NCBI GenBank assembly: GCA_017424085.1
Contig: JAFPBP010000342.1
Coordinates: 1 to 7,827 of the forward strand
DNA length: 7,827 nucleotides
Source of the DNA: Clostridia bacterium
GTDB lineage: Bacteria; Bacillota; Clostridia; Oscillospirales; UBA644
Direction of reading: 5' to 3'
Below the pieces are notes generated by a model, which was not told where the DNA came from, ran no database searches, and saw only the letters and a program-made list of their open reading frames with translations. Positions 5,785 through 7,827 of this stretch are shown here, in pieces. The stretch's first letter is position 1. Each line of letters begins with the position of its first letter. The translations under genes were made by a program, and so were the position numbers.

Positions 5785-6180
5785 ATGTTGAAACGCTCCG
5801 AAGCCCGAAACAACGCCTTCATTCTTCTGTTTGAAAGCGCGTTCATGACCGAGCCTGACCGTGAAGAAATCCTGTCCCTTGCCGAAGAGAATCACGAGAT
5901 CGTTCTGGATGATTTTGTCCGTGGCTTGTTCCACGGTGTTCTGGATCATCAGACCGAGATCGACGGAATCATTGCAAGCTACTGCAAGAAGAGAACCCTC
6001 GATCGCCTCTCCAAAATGCTTTTGACTGCCCTGCGCATCGCAGTGTATGAAATCGGCTATACCGAGATCGCACCCGCCGTTGCGATCAACGAGGCGGTGA
6101 ATCTGATCAAGATCTACGATTCTCCCGAATCTGCGGCATACGGCAACGGTGTTCTTGCATCTTATGTCCGTGAAAAGTGA
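5785..6180 (+). CDS. nusB: Transcription antitermination factor NusB
   Basis: NusB binds boxA RNA with NusE (ribosomal protein S10) and promotes antitermination on rRNA operons. The 131-residue product starts MLKRSEARNNAFILLFESAF, the Arg-rich N-terminal helix of the family. It ends with LLTALRIAVYEIGYTEIAPAVAINEAVNLIKIYDSPESAAYGNGVL, where the P-x-x-A/V-x-INEAVxLxK-x(2)-x-S-x(3)-x-N-GVL pattern is diagnostic. All-helical, cytoplasmic and of usual length. ATG 5785 is chosen over TTG 5779 because AAGGCGG (5771-5777) sits 7 nt upstream of the ATG but touches the TTG. The 3' end overlaps the next gene by about 17 nt. Confidence 0.95.
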   Translation: MLKRSEARNNAFILLFESAFMTEPDREEILSLAEENHEIVLDDFVRGLFHGVLDHQTEIDGIIASYCKKRTLDRLSKMLLTALRIAVYEIGYTEIAPAVAINEAVNLIKIYDSPESAAYGNGVLASYVREK

Positions 6181-7093
6181 ATACCTCGGCGTCGATACCA
6201 GTAATTACACGACCTCCGTGGCGCTCTGTTCCCCTGAGGGAATGGAGAGCCGCCGCAAGCTTCTTCCCGTCAAGGAGGGGGAGCGGGGGTTGCGTCAGAG
6301 CGACGCCGTTTTCCTTCATGTCAAGCAGTTTCCCCCGTTGATGGAATCTCTGCCTTCTCCCATGTGCCTTTCCGCCGTGGGAGTTTCTTCCCGTCCCCGT
6401 ACGGCGGACGGGTCGTATATGCCCTGCTTTCTGACGGGCGTGGCGTTGGCTCGTTCGATTTCTCACGCCTGCGGATGCCCTCTTTACGAGTTTTCCCATC
6501 AGCAGGGGCACGTTGCCGCAGGCTTGTGGTCTGCGGGACGGGACGATCTCTTTTCCCGTTCCTTTTTGGCGTTCCACGTTTCGGGCGGAACCACCGAGCT
6601 TTTGCTGGTCAACGGCATCAATGATATTCAAATTCTCGGGCATACCCTGGACCTGCACGCAGGTCAGTTGATCGATCGGATCGGCGTTCTTTTGGGGTAT
6701 CCCTTCCCCTGCGGCGCTCATATGGATCCCGACGCATTGCGCGTTGCCCGTCCCGTTAAGCGGCAGGTGCGTCTCAAGGACGGCTGCTGCACCCTTTCGG
6801 GCTTTGAAAATACCGCAAAGCGCATGCTGGAGCAGGGAACGCCTCGGGAGGAGATTGCTTTCTTTGCCGTGGATACCGTGGCGTCTCAGCTGGAGGCGAT
6901 GATCGAGCACGCTCTGCGCGAGCATCCCGATCTTCCCCTTCTGATGATCGGGGGCGTTTGCTCCAACAGCTGGATCCGTCGCCGTCTGTCCGATCGGTAC
7001 GGCGCGATCTTTGCCGCCGACGGATTTTCCTGTGATAACGCTGCGGGTATTGCATATCTTGCCCGCCTCAAACACGAAGGAGTCATCGGATGA
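6164..7093 (+). CDS. TsaD/Kae1-like (peptidase M22 / glycoprotease fold) paralogue of unknown function
   Basis: The 309-residue protein has the ASKHA fold of TsaD but with altered motifs. The N-terminal phosphate loop reads LGVDTSNYTTSVAL (8-21) where TsaD has GIETSCDET. The metal-binding HxxxH is kept as HQQGH (112-116). HVSGGTTELLLV (138-149) replaces VSGGHTEL, and LGHTLDLHAGQLIDRIGVLLG (158-178) replaces the DDAAGEAFDK segment, losing its acidic residues. GGVCSN (263-268) and CDNAAGIA (290-297) at the C-terminus are retained, as in nucleotide-binding members. True TsaD, with TsaB and TsaE, makes t6A in tRNA; this protein is shorter and probably a separate clade. From memory, similar DTSNYTTS proteins lie beside xseA in other Clostridia. 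ATG 6164 overlaps nusB; GTG 6170 and 6149 are alternatives. Its stop overlaps xseA as ATGA. Confidence 0.85.
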   Translation: MSVKSEYLGVDTSNYTTSVALCSPEGMESRRKLLPVKEGERGLRQSDAVFLHVKQFPPLMESLPSPMCLSAVGVSSRPRTADGSYMPCFLTGVALARSISHACGCPLYEFSHQQGHVAAGLWSAGRDDLFSRSFLAFHVSGGTTELLLVNGINDIQILGHTLDLHAGQLIDRIGVLLGYPFPCGAHMDPDALRVARPVKRQVRLKDGCCTLSGFENTAKRMLEQGTPREEIAFFAVDTVASQLEAMIEHALREHPDLPLLMIGGVCSNSWIRRRLSDRYGAIFAADGFSCDNAAGIAYLARLKHEGVIG

Positions 7094-7827
7094 GTGCACC
7101 CTCTGCCCTTACCGTGGCACAATTGAATTTTTACGTAAAATCCCTGTTGGAGGGCGATCGGAATCTGAAAAATCTTTGGATCCGAGGCGAGCTTTCCAAC
7201 TTTATCCGCAACGCAAAAAGCGGTCATTGCTATTTCTCCCTCAAGGATCGGGAATCTTCTGTAAAAGCCGTTATGTTCAACGGCAGGGCAGAAGCCCTGA
7301 CCTTTGTCCCAAGAGACGGAATGCAGGTCCTCCTGCAGGGGAGAGTGTCCCTTTACGAGCGGGACGGGCAGTATCAGTTCTACGTGGATCGGATGCTCCC
7401 CGACGGCTTGGGGGCGTTGTATCTGGAATATCTCCGCCTCAAGGAGACTCTGGAGCGGGAGGGGCTGTTTTCGGACAAGCGCCCCCTGCCTCCCTATCCT
7501 CGCACTGTTGGGGTCTGCACCTCCTCCACGGGTGCCGCCGTGCGGGACGTTCTGAGCGTTTGCTCCCGTCTTGCCCCCTCGGTGAGCGTGTGCGTATATC
7601 CCTGCCTGATGCAGGGAAGCGAGACCGTGCCCTCGGTCCTGCGCGCCTTGGAGTATTTTCGTAACCGCCCCGAGACCGACGTTGTCATCATTGCCCGCGG
7701 CGGTGGCTCCTACGAGGATCTTGCCGTGTTCAACGACGAGACCCTTGCCCGTACCGTTGCCGCGTTCCCCCTTCCCGTCATCAGCGCCATCGGGCATGAA
7801 ACCGACGTGACCATCCTTGATTTCGTC
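7090..7827 (+). CDS. xseA: Exodeoxyribonuclease VII large subunit (N-terminal 246 residues, runs off window)
   Basis: XseA is the catalytic large subunit of exonuclease VII, which with XseB degrades single-stranded DNA. The frame is open from ATG 7090 to the window end, 246 codons of a protein usually of 400-450. An N-terminal OB-fold domain (about 1-100) carries LWIRGELSNF and SGHCYFSLKD, the family DNA-binding signature. The nuclease domain follows, with the RGGGSYEDLAVFNDE motif from residue 203 and the conserved SAIGHETDVTI (GHETD at 235-239). All key motifs visible are intact. The start codon overlaps the stop of the TsaD-like gene, so translation is probably coupled. XseB would be expected just downstream, outside the window. 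Confidence 0.96.
   Translation, partial: MSAPSALTVAQLNFYVKSLLEGDRNLKNLWIRGELSNFIRNAKSGHCYFSLKDRESSVKAVMFNGRAEALTFVPRDGMQVLLQGRVSLYERDGQYQFYVDRMLPDGLGALYLEYLRLKETLEREGLFSDKRPLPPYPRTVGVCTSSTGAAVRDVLSVCSRLAPSVSVCVYPCLMQGSETVPSVLRALEYFRNRPETDVVIIARGGGSYEDLAVFNDETLARTVAAFPLPVISAIGHETDVTILDFV

Noticed and set aside
5386..5949. 187-residue - strand frame opposite yqhY and nusB
   Set aside because: It crosses two well-supported + strand genes, has no recognisable domain and no ribosome binding site.
6107..7099. 330-residue open frame on the - strand opposite the TsaD-like gene
   Set aside because: It is longer than the gene it opposes, but the + strand frame has clear family motifs and start/stop overlaps with both neighbours. 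The - strand product has no recognisable motif and is the expected shadow of GC-rich coding DNA.
6886..7797. 303-residue open frame on the - strand opposite xseA
   Set aside because: The + strand encodes unmistakable XseA motifs through this stretch; the reverse frame is low-complexity in character and has no supporting start signal.

Overview
The window is a stretch of chromosome from an endospore-forming member of the Firmicutes, most likely a Clostridia lineage of moderately high GC. It carries the end of a spoVA operon, a complete eight-gene spoIIIA operon, and the start of a yqhY–nusB–xseA housekeeping cluster, all on the + strand. The layout spoIIIAA-AH, yqhY, nusB, xseA matches the well-known Bacillus subtilis neighbourhood. 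It differs from B. subtilis in having no accB/accC between spoIIIAH and yqhY and in having a TsaD-like gene between nusB and xseA. No phage, insertion sequence, CRISPR, tRNA or rRNA signal was seen.

Region 1 (2-740) holds the 3' end of spoVAD and all of spoVAE, closed by a clear UUCG-loop terminator at 709-740. These proteins belong to the channel that loads dipicolinic acid into the forespore.

Region 2 (741-5273) begins with a perfect sigma-E-type -10 (CATACATT, 758-765). It continues through spoIIIAA, AB, AC, AD, AE, AF, AG and AH with almost no intergenic space. Several starts are TTG or GTG overlapping the upstream stop codon, and two overlaps are long: 134 nt for AA/AB and 95 nt for AF/AG. 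The products are the mother-cell half of the feeding-tube (A-Q) channel: an ATPase (AA), membrane platform proteins (AB-AF) and ring-forming proteins (AG, AH).

Region 3 (5274-5409) is an AT-rich gap with an extended -10 vegetative promoter (TGATATAAT, 5342-5350) that appears to drive the following genes.

Region 4 (5410-7827) encodes an Asp23/YqhY protein, NusB, a diverged TsaD/Kae1-fold protein, and the first 246 residues of exonuclease VII large subunit XseA, which runs off the window. The last three genes overlap one another, suggesting one translationally coupled transcript.

Most of the window is ordinary core genome. The points most worth a second look are the altered active-site motifs of the TsaD-like protein, the long reading-frame overlaps inside spoIIIA, and the compact SpoIIIAF/AG/AH proteins. 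I did not find convincing evidence of a wholly new system.
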